A stretch of 64,000 nt of DNA from Streptomyces sp. f51 (GCF_037940415.1 NZ_CP149798.1:1732501-1796500); one strand, 5' to 3'. Shown: positions 44,912-57,858, counted from the first letter of the stretch. Program-made: numbers and translations. Notes: a model not told the origin generated them from the sequence alone.

Positions 44912-46579
44912 GTGACCAGTCGATTCAGATCCACCAACTCCGGGGACGCGCTCAACTCCCGTACCCCGCGCCGCCGTACGGTCGTCAAGGCCGCGGCCGC
45001 CACCGCCGTTCTCGCCGCCCCGCTCGCGGCCGCCCTGCCCGCCCGCGCCGCCGAGGCGCCCGCCTTCCTGCACGGTGTCGCCTCCGGCGACCCGCTGCCC
45101 GACGGCATCCTGCTGTGGACCCGGGTGACACCCGCCGCCGAGGCGATACCCGGCTCCGGGCTCGGCCCGGACACCCAGGTGAGCTGGACCGTCGCCAGGG
45201 ACAAGGCGTTCACCTCGATCGTCACCACCGGTTCCACCGTCGCGACGGCCGCCTCCGACCACACCGTCAAGGCGGACATCCGCGGTCTCCAGCCGGCCAC
45301 CGACTACTGGTTCCGCTTCTCGGCGGGCGGCACCGACTCACCGGCGGCGCGTACCCGCACCGCGCCGGCAGCCGACGCGGCCGTGCCGGGCCTGCGCTTC
45401 GGCGTGGTCTCCTGCGCCAACTGGGAGGCCGGCTACTTCTCGGCGTACCGCCATCTCGCGGCCAGGAGCGACCTGGACGCCTGGATGCACCTCGGCGACT
45501 ACATCTACGAGTACAAGTCCGGCGAGTACGGGACCCGAGGCAAGGTCGTACGGCCCCACTCCCCCGCCAACGAGATCCTCACCCTCGCCGACTACCGCAC
45601 CCGGCACGGCCGTTACAAGACCGACCCGGACCTCCAGGCCCTGCACCACAAGGCGCCGGTCGTCGCGATCTGGGACGACCACGAGTTCGCCGACAACTCC
45701 TGGTCGGGCGGCGCGGTCAACCACACCGAGGGCGCCGAGGGCGCCTGGTCGGACCGTCAGGCGGCCGCGAAGCAGGCCTACTTCGAGTGGATGCCGGTCC
45801 GCCCGGCCATCGCGGGCACCACCTACCGCAGGCTGCGCTTCGGCAAGCTCGCCGACCTGGCGCTGCTCGACCTGCGCTCCTTCCGGTCCCAGCAGGCGTC
45901 CACCGCCAGCGGTTCGGTGGACGACCCGGACCGCACGATCACCGGGCGCGCCCAGCTCGACTGGCTGAAGTCCGGGCTCAAGTCCTCGGACACCACCTGG
46001 CGCCTGGTCGGCAACTCGGTGATGATCTCGCCGTTCTCGGTGGGCTCCCTCTCCGCCGACCTGCTCAAGCCGCTCGCCAAGCTGCTCGGGCTGCCGCAGG
46101 AGGGCATCGCCGTCAACACCGACCAGTGGGACGGCTACACCGACGACCGCCGCGAACTGCTCGCGCACCTGCGCTCCAACGCGATCGGCAACACCGTCTT
46201 CCTGACCGGTGACATCCACATGGCCTGGGCCAACGACGTGCCGGTGGACGCCGGTACGTACCCGCTGTCCCCGTCCGCCGCCACGGAGTTCGTGGTCACC
46301 TCGATGACCTCCGACAACCTCGACGACATCGTCAAGGTCCCCGAGGGCGTCGTCTCGGCCGTCGCCGCCCCGGTCATCCGCGCGGCCAACCGCCACGTCC
46401 ACTGGGTCGACACCGACCGGCACGGCTACGGCGTCCTGGACATCACCGCCGACCGCGCGCAGATGGACTACTACGTGCTGTCGGACCGCACGAACCCGAA
46501 CGCGACCTCGTCCTGGGCCCGTTCGTACCGCACGCGCAGCGGCACACAGGCGGTGGAACGGACGTACGACCCCGTATAG
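44912..46579 (+). CDS. phoD: Secreted PhoD-type alkaline phosphatase
   Basis: A 555-aa extracellular phosphodiesterase/phosphatase of the PhoD family. The N-terminus has a twin-arginine signal ([19 protein letters not shown], ending near ARAAEA). Metal-binding motifs include [32 protein letters not shown] and LTGDIHMAW. The enzyme uses Fe3+/Ca2+ and is exported folded. It is normally induced under phosphate limitation by PhoP. I could not find a convincing pair of PHO-box repeats here; a single GTTCGCCC within the hairpin is not enough. GTG at 44912 lacks a strong Shine-Dalgarno. Confidence 0.94.
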   Translation: MTSRFRSTNSGDALNSRTPRRRTVVKAAAATAVLAAPLAAALPARAAEAPAFLHGVASGDPLPDGILLWTRVTPAAEAIPGSGLGPDTQVSWTVARDKAFTSIVTTGSTVATAASDHTVKADIRGLQPATDYWFRFSAGGTDSPAARTRTAPAADAAVPGLRFGVVSCANWEAGYFSAYRHLAARSDLDAWMHLGDYIYEYKSGEYGTRGKVVRPHSPANEILTLADYRTRHGRYKTDPDLQALHHKAPVVAIWDDHEFADNSWSGGAVNHTEGAEGAWSDRQAAAKQAYFEWMPVRPAIAGTTYRRLRFGKLADLALLDLRSFRSQQASTASGSVDDPDRTITGRAQLDWLKSGLKSSDTTWRLVGNSVMISPFSVGSLSADLLKPLAKLLGLPQEGIAVNTDQWDGYTDDRRELLAHLRSNAIGNTVFLTGDIHMAWANDVPVDAGTYPLSPSAATEFVVTSMTSDNLDDIVKVPEGVVSAVAAPVIRAANRHVHWVDTDRHGYGVLDITADRAQMDYYVLSDRTNPNATSSWARSYRTRSGTQAVERTYDPV

Positions 46580-46677
46580 GGGCGGATGATCGCGAGTGAT
46601 CAAGTCCTAGTATTATTAGGGATATTGACGGCTTGAAAGGTAAATAGGCCGTCACTATCGATCGCGATTGGAGTCAC

Positions 46678-47028
46678 ATGGCCACCCCCCAACGTGTCCT
46701 GACGAAGTCCGCGGTGCTCGGCGCCGCCCTGGTCCTCGCCGGACTCACCACCACCTCCGCCGAGGCCCAGGACGTCGCGGCGGCGGCGCCCGCCTACGTC
46801 AACCTGGCCCCGATGGAGACCGCTCCCGTCTACGCCCAGCCCACGTCCTCGTCGACGCGGTTCCACTCGGTGGCGCGGGGCACCACCCTGCGCATCCAGT
46901 GCTCGACCACCAAGACCCCTTCGGGGGAGCGGTGGTTCCGGATCTACGACTCCAAGCCGACGAGCTGGGTGTGGTCCGGGCACTTCATGTCGCTGGTGCA
47001 CCCGCCCAAGGAGTGCTTCCCGGGCTAG
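46678..47028 (+). CDS. Small secreted SH3-like domain protein
   Basis: A 116-aa protein with a signal peptide (VLTKSAVLGAALVLAGLTTTSAEAQ). The mature domain of about 80 residues (APVYAQPTSSSTRFHSVARG then TTLRIQC) resembles bacterial SH3 folds; Cys pairs are at IQCS and KECF. The ATG has GGAG 6 bp upstream. The 98-bp upstream region is unusually AT-rich for this genome (GTATTATTAGGGATATTGAC) and probably holds the promoter, with TTGACG at 46625 as a -35 candidate. Its stop is only 3 bp from the converging hydrolase gene. Confidence 0.78.
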   Translation: MATPQRVLTKSAVLGAALVLAGLTTTSAEAQDVAAAAPAYVNLAPMETAPVYAQPTSSSTRFHSVARGTTLRIQCSTTKTPSGERWFRIYDSKPTSWVWSGHFMSLVHPPKECFPG

Positions 47029-47031
47029 GCG

Positions 47032-47601
47032 CTACAGCGAGTCGAGGAAGCCGAGTGCCACCTTCCAGGTGGCCTCGGCCGCCTCGGCGTCGTAGTCGGG
47101 GAGATCGGGGTCGGTGTAGAGGTGGCCCGCGCCCGCGTAGCGGTAGATCTCCACGTCCGCGCCGGTTCTCTGCATCTGGAGATACCAGGCGCTCAGCCAG
47201 TCGTCCGTCTCGAACTGGTCCGGCTCGGCGACGTGCAGCTGGACCGGAAGGCCGTCCACCGAGGCGCTCTCGGCGATGTCCGACGTGCCGTGCAGCAGGA
47301 GCAGTCCGCGGGCCTTCTCGTCGCCCAGGGCCAGGGTCTGGCCCACCGAGGCGCCCAGGGAGAAGCCCGCGTAGACCAGGCCGCGCTCGGAGAAGGGCGC
47401 GGCGGCCAGGACCGCCCGCTTCAGCAGCTCGTCCTTGCCGATCCCGTCGCTGAAGGCCATGCCCTCCTCGACGGTCTCGAAGGTGCGCCCCTCGAAGAGG
47501 TCGGGGGTCCACACCTCGTGGCCCGCGGCCCGCAGCCGGTCCGCCGCCGCGCGCACCGCGGGACGCAGGCCGTAGGTCGAGTGAAAGAGCATGATGTTCA
47601 T
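47032..47601 (-). CDS. Dienelactone-hydrolase-family protein
   Basis: A 189-aa alpha/beta hydrolase of the dienelactone hydrolase family. The nucleophile elbow is GFSLGAS, so the nucleophile is Ser rather than the Cys of classical DLH. The acid is in AEPDQFETDD, and the His is in YAGAGHLYTD. The start is set at the ATG at 47601 (MNIMLFHSTYG); an ATG three codons upstream is possible. Substrate unknown. It converges on the SH3-like gene with almost no spacer. Confidence 0.85.
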   Translation of the reverse strand: MNIMLFHSTYGLRPAVRAAADRLRAAGHEVWTPDLFEGRTFETVEEGMAFSDGIGKDELLKRAVLAAAPFSERGLVYAGFSLGASVGQTLALGDEKARGLLLLHGTSDIAESASVDGLPVQLHVAEPDQFETDDWLSAWYLQMQRTGADVEIYRYAGAGHLYTDPDLPDYDAEAAEATWKVALGFLDSL

Positions 47602-47763
47602 GGACTCCATGGTGCCAGCCGGCACCGACGGCGCAGGTCCGGCCGTACCGCGGCACCGATGGGACCCGCGTTGCCGGAGCACTTTGGAGCGGCTCCCTGG
47701 GATACCCAGTTGCGCCCCGAGAACACAGGTTCATGACGCCGAGGGCCGGTTACGTTCTCAGGC

Positions 47764-48906
47764 ATGGAGAACGTACTGCGCCCGGTGATCGTCGTCGGCG
47801 GCTCGGTCGTGCTCAGCCTGCTCATCGGATGGTCCGTGGACCGTCTGCTGCGCCGGGCCGCCGACCGGCACAGCCAGACCTCCCTGTGGGGTCTGCTCCG
47901 CCGCGGCCGCGTCCCCTTCCAGCTCGTCCTGTTCGCGGCCCTGCTCAGAGGTTCCTACGGCCAGGTGAGGATCCTGGTCGAGCACCGGACCGGCATCGGC
48001 CGGACCCTGACCCTCATCCTCATCGGCGCCGCCGCCTGGCTGGTGGTGAGCATCGCCACGGCGGTCGTCGAGACCTCGTACAGCCGCTACGCGAACGCGC
48101 ACCGCGATCCGGCCCGGATCCGGCGGGTCCGCACCCAGGTCACGCTGATCCAGCGGGTGGTCACCGCGGTCGTCGGTGTCGTCGCGGCCGCCGCGATGCT
48201 GCTGACGTTCCCCGCGATGCGCGCGGCCGGTGCCTCGCTGCTGGCCTCGGCCGGGATCCTCGGCATCGTCGCCGGTGTCGCCGCCCAGTCCACGCTCTCG
48301 AACCTCTTCGCCGGACTCCAGATCGCCTTCGGCGACATGGTGCGGCTCGGCGACACCGTGGTGGTCGACGGCGAGTGGGGCACCGTCGAGGAGATCACCC
48401 TGACGTTCCTGACGGTCCGGACGTGGGACGAGCGCCGGATCACCATGCCGGTCTCGTACTTCACCTCCAAGCCCTTCGAGAACTGGTCGCGCGGCACGCC
48501 CCAGATGACCGGGATCGTGTTCCTGCACCTGGACCACTCGGCCCCGGTGGAGGCGATGCGCGGGAAGCTGCGGGACATCCTGCGGGCGTGCCCGGCCTGG
48601 GACGGCCGCGACTACGGCCTCGCCGTGACCGACTCGACGCCCAGCACCATGCAGGTGCGCGCGCTGGTCACCGCGAAGGACGCGGACGACATCTGGACGG
48701 TACGGGTCACGGTCCGCGAGCAGCTGCTCCGCTGGCTGGGCGAGCAGCACCCGTACGCGCTGCCCCGTGTCGCCACCGCCGAGGCGGCGCCGCTGCCGGG
48801 GCAGGCCCGGCGGACGGGACGCCCGGAGGCGGACGCGGTGGCCGCCCGCACCAACCACGGCCGCCACACCCACGAAGCGCCCCGCACCGGCCCCGGCCGC
48901 GGCTGA
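47764..48906 (+). CDS. MscS-family mechanosensitive ion channel
   Basis: A 380-aa membrane protein with four helices before the MscS core. The pore helix is the Gly/Ala-rich GASLLASAGILGIVAGVAAQS, followed by TLSNLFAGLQIAFGDMVRLGD and the beta domain VVVDGEWGTVEEITLTFLTV. The channel opens under membrane tension to protect from osmotic downshock. TACGTT ends 7 bp before the ATG and there is no Shine-Dalgarno, so the message is probably leaderless. Confidence 0.92.
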   Translation: MENVLRPVIVVGGSVVLSLLIGWSVDRLLRRAADRHSQTSLWGLLRRGRVPFQLVLFAALLRGSYGQVRILVEHRTGIGRTLTLILIGAAAWLVVSIATAVVETSYSRYANAHRDPARIRRVRTQVTLIQRVVTAVVGVVAAAAMLLTFPAMRAAGASLLASAGILGIVAGVAAQSTLSNLFAGLQIAFGDMVRLGDTVVVDGEWGTVEEITLTFLTVRTWDERRITMPVSYFTSKPFENWSRGTPQMTGIVFLHLDHSAPVEAMRGKLRDILRACPAWDGRDYGLAVTDSTPSTMQVRALVTAKDADDIWTVRVTVREQLLRWLGEQHPYALPRVATAEAAPLPGQARRTGRPEADAVAARTNHGRHTHEAPRTGPGRG

Positions 48907-49021
48907 CCCGGCCCCCAGCCCCTGCCCTCGGCCCCGGGCCGGAAGCCCGGCGGGCCCGCCCGAACGCACCGGACCGACCGGGCGTCAGACACCGGGCATG
49001 GGGCCGCAGGGCTCGGGTGTC

Positions 49022-49099
49022 GCCGTCGGGCGTCAGGCGTCAGTTCGGGGCTCGGGCGTCGGCGTCGGGCGACAGGCGTCAGTTCGGGCCTCGGGAGTC
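49022..49099. repeat. Two imperfect 39-bp direct repeats
   Basis: The spacer between the channel and the antiporter gene holds no gene. Copies at 49022-49060 and 49061-49099 share GGCGTCAGTTCGGG-type sequence with few changes; further short pieces (GTCGGGCCTCGG, GTCAGGCGTCGGGG) continue to about 49150. Confidence 0.7.
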
Positions 49100-49151
49100 G
49101 GCGTCGGGCCTCGGCCGGTACACGTCAGGCGTCGGGGCTCGGGGCTCGGGC

Positions 49152-49184
49152 CTCAGGTCTCAGGTCTCAGGTCTCAGGTCTCAG
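49152..49184. repeat. 7-bp microsatellite ending in the antiporter stop codon
   Basis: CTCAGGT is repeated four times and followed by CTCAG. The last partial unit supplies the TGA (reverse of TCA at 49181-49183) of the antiporter gene. Confidence 0.9.
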
Positions 49185-50767
49185 CGGAGGCTGCGGACGT
49201 CGAGGTGGCGCAGGACGCGGTCCACGATCTCCGGGTCGGCCCCGGGCTCGCTCCGCGCGGACAGCACCTCGTGCCGGGCCGCGCTCATCATCTCCCCCTG
49301 GATCCGCCGCATCCGCTTCATCCGCCGGACCCGCTGCACATGCGCCTCGCGCCGCTCCTCGTCCCCCATGTCGGGACTGATCCGCACCCCGATCTCGAAG
49401 GCCCGGCGCAGCAGCTGCTCGGACAGCTCCTCCGGCAGCTCCTCGACCTCCTCGATCTCGCGCAGCCTGCGCCGCGCGGCCTTGGCGGCCCGTACCGCGA
49501 GCTCCTTCTCGAAGGCCTTCTCGACGTCCTCGTCGGCCCGCACCCCGAGCTTCCTGACCAGCCACGGCAGGGTGAGCCCCTGGAGCACCAGGGTCGCCAT
49601 GATCACCCCGAACGCGATGAACACGATCTCGTCCCGGTCGGGGAACGGCGCCCCGTCGTCCATCTTCAGCGGAATCGCGAGCGCCAGGGCCACGGAGGCG
49701 ACCCCGCGCATCCCGGCCCACCACATGACCACGGTCTCCCGCCACGAGGTCGGGATCTCCTCGTCGTAGTCCCGCTTGGCGTGCAGCCGTTTGGTCAGCC
49801 AGGTCGCCGGCAGCAGCCAGGCAAGGCGGACGAACACGACCACCACGACGATCGTGGCGGCCCAGCCGAGCAGCTCCCCCCAGCGTCCCGACGCCGTACG
49901 GATCGCGTTGTGCAGTTCGAGGCCGATGAGCCCGAACGCGACCCCGGTGACGAGCGTGTCCACCACCTCCCAGACGGTCGACCCGGCGAGCCGGGTCATG
50001 ACGTCGTCGGCGTCGGTGGCGTACTCGGCCAGGAACAGGGCGGTGACGAGCACGGCGAGGACGCCCGATCCGTGCAGTTCCTCGGCCAGCACGTAGGCGG
50101 CGTAGGGCACCAGCAGGGTGAGACCGACCTGGAGGGAGGCGTCCCCGACCAGGGTCATCAGCCGGTTCGCGGCCCAGCCGAGGGCCAGCCCGACGGCGAG
50201 CGCGACGACGGCGGAGAGCACGAAGTCGAGTCCGGCCCGCCAGGGCGAGAAGCTGCCGCTGACGGCCGCGGCGATCGCGACGTGGTAGAGCACGATCGCC
50301 GTCACGTCGTTGAAGAGGCCCTCCCCCTCCAGGATCGACACCAGGCGGCGCGGCAGCCCGAGCTGACCGGCGACGGCGGTCGCCGCGACCGGGTCCGGGG
50401 GTGCCACGAGCGCGCCGAGCGCGAAGGCGGCGGCGAGCGGCAGACCCGGCACGATCGAGCTCGCGACGCCCGCGACGGCCAGTGTGGTGACGAACACCAG
50501 GGCCACGGCGAGCAGGAAGATCGGGCGTCTGTTCGCGGCGAACTGTCTCCACGAGGTACGGCGCACCGCGGCGTACAGCAGCGGCGGCAGCAGCGCGGGC
50601 AGGATCAGTTCCGGCGGGATGTCCACGTTCGGGACGAAGTCCAGCACGGCCAGCACTATGCCGAGCAGCGTCATCAGGACCGGCGCGGGAAACCCCCACC
50701 GCTCTCCGAGCGGGACGCTGACCACGGCGCCGAGCAGCAGCACGAACAGCAGGGCCAACTGATCCAC
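49181..50767 (-). CDS. Na+/H+ antiporter, CPA1/NhaP type
   Basis: A 528-aa antiporter with about twelve helices. The CPA1 motifs are ALVAPPDPVAATAVAG and EGEGLFNDVTAIVLY, where the Asn-Asp pair binds the cation. A cytoplasmic tail of about 125 residues is charged and helical (VEKAFEKELAVRAAKAARRR). It exchanges Na+ or K+ for H+ at the membrane. The GTG at 50767 has GGAG about 10 bp upstream. The stop codon lies in a 7-bp repeat array, so the C-terminus may vary among strains. Confidence 0.92.
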   Translation of the reverse strand: MDQLALLFVLLLGAVVSVPLGERWGFPAPVLMTLLGIVLAVLDFVPNVDIPPELILPALLPPLLYAAVRRTSWRQFAANRRPIFLLAVALVFVTTLAVAGVASSIVPGLPLAAAFALGALVAPPDPVAATAVAGQLGLPRRLVSILEGEGLFNDVTAIVLYHVAIAAAVSGSFSPWRAGLDFVLSAVVALAVGLALGWAANRLMTLVGDASLQVGLTLLVPYAAYVLAEELHGSGVLAVLVTALFLAEYATDADDVMTRLAGSTVWEVVDTLVTGVAFGLIGLELHNAIRTASGRWGELLGWAATIVVVVVFVRLAWLLPATWLTKRLHAKRDYDEEIPTSWRETVVMWWAGMRGVASVALALAIPLKMDDGAPFPDRDEIVFIAFGVIMATLVLQGLTLPWLVRKLGVRADEDVEKAFEKELAVRAAKAARRRLREIEEVEELPEELSEQLLRRAFEIGVRISPDMGDEERREAHVQRVRRMKRMRRIQGEMMSAARHEVLSARSEPGADPEIVDRVLRHLDVRSLR

Positions 50768-50847
50768 GGTCAGTGCTCCGGCGGGGTCTAGACGATCAAA
50801 GGCGTACCAGACCCCAAGCGTGCCACGCGGCTAGCGCGATCCCCGGC

Positions 50848-51345
50848 TCACAGCGCCTTGCGCATCGCGCGGTGCGGCATTCCCGCGTCCGCGAACTCGG
50901 GACCGTAGGCCACGTATCCGAGCCGTTCGTAGAACCCCAGGGCGTGGGTCTGGGCGTGCAGGTCCACGGCGGCCAGTCCCCGCGCGCGGGCCGCGGTCTC
51001 GATGGCCCGTACGAGCGCGGCGCCGACGCCGAGTCCGCGCGCCGCGCGGGTCACGGCGAGCCGCCCGAGGGAGCCGACGGCCGGATCCCCGCCGACCTTC
51101 GCCGCGGCCGCGTCGCCCTCCAGGAGCCGCCCGGTGCCGAGGGGTACGCCGTCCTCGCGGATGGCCAGCACGTGCAGGGCGCCGGGGTCGTAGGCGTCGT
51201 ACTCGATGTCCTGCGGGACGCCCTGCTCGCCGACGAAGACGTCCTTGCGCACCGCGAAGCAGGCCTCACGGTCGCCGGCGCCCTCGGCGACGCGCACCTC
51301 GTACACGCCCGCGGGGGAAAGGTCCGTGTCCGGGGCGCCGCTCAC
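50848..51345 (-). CDS. GNAT-family N-acetyltransferase
   Basis: A 165-aa GNAT acetyltransferase. The family core is visible: [21 protein letters not shown], the acetyl-CoA loop [13 protein letters not shown] (R/Q-x-x-G-x-G/A) and [15 protein letters not shown] near the end. This subset resembles ElaA/YjcF-like proteins. The GTG start overlaps the rluD stop (GTGA), so the two are co-translated. Substrate unknown. Confidence 0.88.
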   Translation of the reverse strand: MSGAPDTDLSPAGVYEVRVAEGAGDREACFAVRKDVFVGEQGVPQDIEYDAYDPGALHVLAIREDGVPLGTGRLLEGDAAAAKVGGDPAVGSLGRLAVTRAARGLGVGAALVRAIETAARARGLAAVDLHAQTHALGFYERLGYVAYGPEFADAGMPHRAMRKAL

Positions 51346-52286
51346 GCGTTGCTCTCCTCACGGACCTTGTCGAGGGCCCGCTGAAGGTCCTCGGGGTAGT
51401 CGCTCTCGAACTCCACCCACCGCCCGTCGGCGGGGTGCTCGAAGCCGAGCCGCACCGCGTGCAGCCACTGGCGGGTGATGCCGAGGCGCTTGGCGAGCGT
51501 GGGGTCGGCGCCGTAGGTCAGGTCGCCGACGCAGGGGTGGCGGTGGGCCGACATGTGGACGCGGATCTGGTGGGTGCGCCCGGTCTCCAGCTTGATGTCG
51601 AGCAGGGAGGCGGCGCGGAACGCCTCGACCAGGTCGTAGTGCGTGACGGAGGGCTTGCCCTCGGCCGTGACCGCCCACTTGTAGTCGTGGTTCGGGTGGC
51701 GTCCGATGGGCGCGTCGATCGTGCCGCTGGTCGGGTCAGGGTGGCCCTGCACGAGCGCGTGGTAGCGCTTGTCGACCGTGCGCTCCTTGAACTGGCGCTT
51801 GAGCGAGGTGTACGCGTACTCCGACTTGGCGACCGTCATCAGGCCCGAGGTGCCCACGTCCAGGCGGTGGACGATGCCCTGGCGCTCCGCGGCGCCGGAG
51901 GTCGAGATGCGGTAGCCGGCGGCCGCGAGACCGCCGATGACGGTCGGGCCGGACCAGCCGGGGCTGGGGTGCGCGGCCACGCCGACGGGCTTGACGATCA
52001 CGAGCACGTCGTCGTCGTCGTGGATGATCTCCATGCCCTCGACGGGCTCGGCGACGATCTGCACGGGGGCGGGGGCGCCGGGCATCTCCACCTCGAGCCA
52101 GGCGCCGCCGTGCACGCGCTCGGACTTGCCGACCACCGAGCCGTCGACCGTGACCTTCCCCGCCGCGGCGAGCTCAGCGGCCTTGGTACGGGAGAAGCCC
52201 AGCATGCGGGAGATGGCGGCGTCGACACGCTCGCCCTCCAGGCCGTCGGGCACGGGCAGGGTGCGGATCTCGGGAATGGTGCTCAC
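51342..52286 (-). CDS. rluD: RluD-type 23S rRNA pseudouridine synthase
   Basis: A 314-aa pseudouridine synthase with an N-terminal S4 RNA-binding domain (about 20-75) and the catalytic motif [17 protein letters not shown] containing the essential Asp. [19 protein letters not shown] is the second family motif. RluD modifies U1911/1915/1917 of helix 69; related RluA-type specificity cannot be excluded. The GTG at 52286 lies 122 bp after lspA, with a strong terminator between, so it may have its own promoter. Confidence 0.93.
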   Translation of the reverse strand: MSTIPEIRTLPVPDGLEGERVDAAISRMLGFSRTKAAELAAAGKVTVDGSVVGKSERVHGGAWLEVEMPGAPAPVQIVAEPVEGMEIIHDDDDVLVIVKPVGVAAHPSPGWSGPTVIGGLAAAGYRISTSGAAERQGIVHRLDVGTSGLMTVAKSEYAYTSLKRQFKERTVDKRYHALVQGHPDPTSGTIDAPIGRHPNHDYKWAVTAEGKPSVTHYDLVEAFRAASLLDIKLETGRTHQIRVHMSAHRHPCVGDLTYGADPTLAKRLGITRQWLHAVRLGFEHPADGRWVEFESDYPEDLQRALDKVREESNA

Positions 52287-52362
52287 CCGTCGAGTATGCC
52301 GGACGGCTCGGACACCGCCGGACCACGTCCCGAACGCCAGTGCACGGCAGGAGCCCGCCCGA

Positions 52363-52401
52363 GGCCGCCGTACGGGCCGCGGGACGGCCCGTACGGCGGC
52401 C
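52363..52401 (-). terminator. Terminator of lspA
   Basis: Arms GGCCGCCGTACGGGCC (52363-52378) and GGCCCGTACGGCGGCC (52386-52401) form a perfect 16-bp stem with a 7-nt loop, 7 bp after the lspA stop. Confidence 0.85.
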
Positions 52402-52408
52402 GGGAGGG

Positions 52409-53032
52409 TCAGTCCTTGTGGACGGTGCCGTCCGGGTCGAGACCCCGGAACGACAGCAGCACGATGAGGATGCCGCCGCAGACGATCGCCGAGTCGGCGA
52501 GGTTGAAGACGGCGAAGTGATTGGGTGCGATGAAGTCCACGACCGCGCCCTCGAAGACGCCGGGCGAGCGGAAGACCCGGTCGGTCAGGTTGCCGAGCGC
52601 GCCGCCGAGCAGGAGGCCGAGCGCGATGGCCCACGGCAAGCTGTACAGCTTGCGGGCGAGCCGGGCGATGACGACGATCACCGCCGCCGCGATCACCGTG
52701 AAGATGACCGTGAAGGCCTGGCCGAAGCCGAAGGCGGCGCCCGCGTTGCGGATCGCCTCGAACTTCAGCCAGTCCCCGAGGATGTCGATCGAGTCGTGGT
52801 GCTCCAGCTTCGCCACCACGATCATCTTGCTGACGAGATCGAGGGCGTACGCCAGGACGGCCACCGTGAAGAGCACGGCAATCCTGCGCTTGCCCCGGGG
52901 CCGCTCGGCCGGGACCGGCGCGTCGGCCCCGGACCGGTCTCCGGACGCCGCGTTCCCGCCGGACCGCTCCGGTTCGGCGGCCGCCGCCCCTGGAATGTCC
53001 GGCGTACCGATGATGCGCTCCGCCTCTGCCAC
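52409..53032 (-). CDS. lspA: Lipoprotein signal peptidase (signal peptidase II)
   Basis: A 207-aa aspartyl peptidase with four membrane helices that cuts the signal from diacylated prolipoproteins made by Lgt. Catalytic Asp residues are in GNLTDRVFR and VFNLADSAI, and the conserved RNAGAAFG motif is present. The N-terminal 50 residues are a hydrophilic, non-conserved extension typical of Streptomyces. GTG at 53032 has GAGGGA about 10 bp upstream. Confidence 0.96.
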   Translation of the reverse strand: MAEAERIIGTPDIPGAAAAEPERSGGNAASGDRSGADAPVPAERPRGKRRIAVLFTVAVLAYALDLVSKMIVVAKLEHHDSIDILGDWLKFEAIRNAGAAFGFGQAFTVIFTVIAAAVIVVIARLARKLYSLPWAIALGLLLGGALGNLTDRVFRSPGVFEGAVVDFIAPNHFAVFNLADSAIVCGGILIVLLSFRGLDPDGTVHKD

Positions 53033-53189
53033 GTGAGTGAGTCCCTCGACCTAGGTTCCTGACTGAGGACGAGGGTACGGCACACGCCTGCGGGCGAAGG
53101 TGGTCAGGATCACTCCCGCGCGCGGGCCCCCCTGCTCAGGGGCACTCCCGCGCGCGGGAGTGCGGCTCCGGGGCGCCGCGCCGGGGTCC

Positions 53190-54110
53190 TCAGTGCCTGC
53201 GTTCCTGCTTCTGCTTGCACTCGACGCACAGGGTGGCGCGCGGGAATGCCTGCATACGGGCCTTGCCGATGGCGTTGCCGCAGTTCTCGCAGAGCCCGTA
53301 GGTGCCCGCGTCGAGGCGGTCCAGGGCGTGCTCGGTCTGCTCCAGCGTCTCGCGCGCGTTCGAGTTGAGCGCCATCTCGTGCTCGCGCGTGATGTTCTTC
53401 GTACCGGTGTCCGCCTGGTCGTCGCCCGCGCCGTCGCCGGAGTCGCGCATCAGGCCCGCGAGGGCCTCCTCGGACGAGGAGATCTCGGCGCGCAGCCGCA
53501 GCGCCTCCGACTGGAGCTCCGCCCGGGCCTCCCCGACCTCCTCCGGCGTCCAGGGGTCCTCTCCCGGCCGCACCGCGAGCTCTCCGGGTTCCACCGCGGC
53601 GATCCTCGCCTTCGGTACCGCGGTGGCCTTCTTCGCGGCCGTGGCAGAGCCACGGGTCTTCTTCGCAACCACCGTCGTGGCTCCCGTCGTCTTCGCGGCC
53701 TCGGCCGCGCCCTGGGCCGCCGAGGCGGCCGTCTTCCCGGCCCCTCCGGTGCTCTTGCGTGCCGTGCCCGCGCTCTTCCCCGCCGCGGCACCGGCCGGCG
53801 CCGCCGACTTCCCGGACGTGTGCCCGCCCGCCGCCGTGGCCGCCTTCTTGGCGCCGGCCTTCCTGGCGGCCGTCTTCCTGCCCGCGGCCTTCGCGGGAGC
53901 GGCCTTGGAGGACGCCGCCCTCGTTCCCGCCGTCTTCGCGGACGCCGTCCCGCCGGCCGGTTCGGCCGACCCGCCGGCAGCCCTCACCGGCTCCGTCCCG
54001 GTCGCCGCGGTGGCCGTCTGCGCGCTCTTCTTCCCGTCCGTGTCCTTGGCCGCCGCTCTCGTGGATCTGCCCGACGCCGACTGCTGTACGGCGGTCTTCT
54101 TCGCCACCAT
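53190..54110 (-). CDS. DksA/TraR C4 zinc-finger protein with histone-H1-like tail
   Basis: A 306-aa protein. Residues 1-185 or so are an Ala/Lys/Thr/Gly-rich tail (KAAPAKAAGRKTAARKAGAK) like eukaryotic histone H1. The C-terminal 120 residues are a DksA/TraR domain: helical hairpin with DDQADTGTKN then CENCGNAIGKARMQAF and CVECK, giving a C4 zinc finger. DksA-type proteins enter the RNA polymerase secondary channel; the tail might bind DNA. The ATG at 54110 has GAAGGGG about 9 bp upstream. A small inverted repeat TCACA-TAT-TGTGA (54124-54136) lies between it and the next upstream sequence. Confidence 0.88.
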   Translation of the reverse strand: MVAKKTAVQQSASGRSTRAAAKDTDGKKSAQTATAATGTEPVRAAGGSAEPAGGTASAKTAGTRAASSKAAPAKAAGRKTAARKAGAKKAATAAGGHTSGKSAAPAGAAAGKSAGTARKSTGGAGKTAASAAQGAAEAAKTTGATTVVAKKTRGSATAAKKATAVPKARIAAVEPGELAVRPGEDPWTPEEVGEARAELQSEALRLRAEISSSEEALAGLMRDSGDGAGDDQADTGTKNITREHEMALNSNARETLEQTEHALDRLDAGTYGLCENCGNAIGKARMQAFPRATLCVECKQKQERRH

Positions 54111-54397
54111 GGCCGCGGCCCCTTCACATATTGTGATCTTGCTCGCGAATCGTGCTGGGACGATAAATCGACTTCCGGCCCGCGGCAACGGGACCTGACC
54201 ACGATTCGCCCGCCACGCGAGCCCCGCGCGGCGAGTCTGCCTCCGTTGTGCCCAGCTCCCCGCCGGGTAATCCGCCGGGGCCGGCGTCCCGGGATCCGGA
54301 CGCGCGCACCTCGCCATTCGGGTCACGGCGCAGGCCACGGCGGTGACCGGGAAAACCGGTCGGCCGCCGTCCCCGGGGCGCCGTACACTGGGCGGAG
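54111..54397. promoter_or_regulatory. Divergent promoter region of the DksA-like and ileS genes
   Basis: No gene is seen. For the minus gene, AT-richer DNA lies at 54121-54175, including TCACA-TAT-TGTGA. GACCGG-GAAAA-CCGGTC forms a hairpin at about 54344-54360. For ileS, TACACT at 54384-54389 is a good -10 candidate; no clear TTGAC -35 is seen. Transcription would start near 54396, just before the T-box. Confidence 0.5.
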
Positions 54398-54692
54398 CGA
54401 GAAGCGTGGATGGGGACGAGTAGCGGCGTACGCGGCCAGGAGCGACCCGGGGACGGTGGAAGCCCGGGGGCGAGCGCGACGCGAAGATCACCCCGGAGCC
54501 GCCGGCAGAACACCCCTCTGGGGCCAGTAGACCCGGCATCGCGACCCCAATGAGGGGGCTCACCGGCGCGAACGGCGCATCGGAGGGCCAAGGAGGGTGG
54601 TACCGCGGGAGCGCGCCGCACACGGCGTCCGTAGCAACACGGCTCTCGTCCCTCCGACGGAAGGCAGAAAGTCCGTTGGAGGAAGCTCGCCG
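54398..54692 (+). promoter_or_regulatory. T-box riboswitch leader of ileS (translational type)
   Basis: The T-box consensus AGGGTGGTACCGCG is at 54594-54607; the bulge TGGT pairs with the free NCCA end of uncharged tRNA, and its variable base T fits the discriminator A of tRNA-Ile. Upstream, GGGGACGAGTAGC resembles the start of stem I, and the specifier ATC (Ile) sits at 54487-54489 in GAAGATCACC. The 3' end is a sequestrator: CCTCCGACGG (54651-54660) pairs with CCGTTGGAGG (54673-54682), which contains the ileS Shine-Dalgarno. Uncharged tRNA-Ile would free the ribosome site. No poly-U terminator is present. Confidence 0.92.
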
Positions 54693-57836
<3,144 letters not shown>

Positions 57837-57858
57837 CGCGGAACACCCACCCGTACCG

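Noticed and set aside
54124..54136. CRP site upstream of the DksA-like gene
   Set aside because: The arms are in the order TCACA-TAT-TGTGA with a 3-bp spacer, not TGTGA-N6-TCACA.
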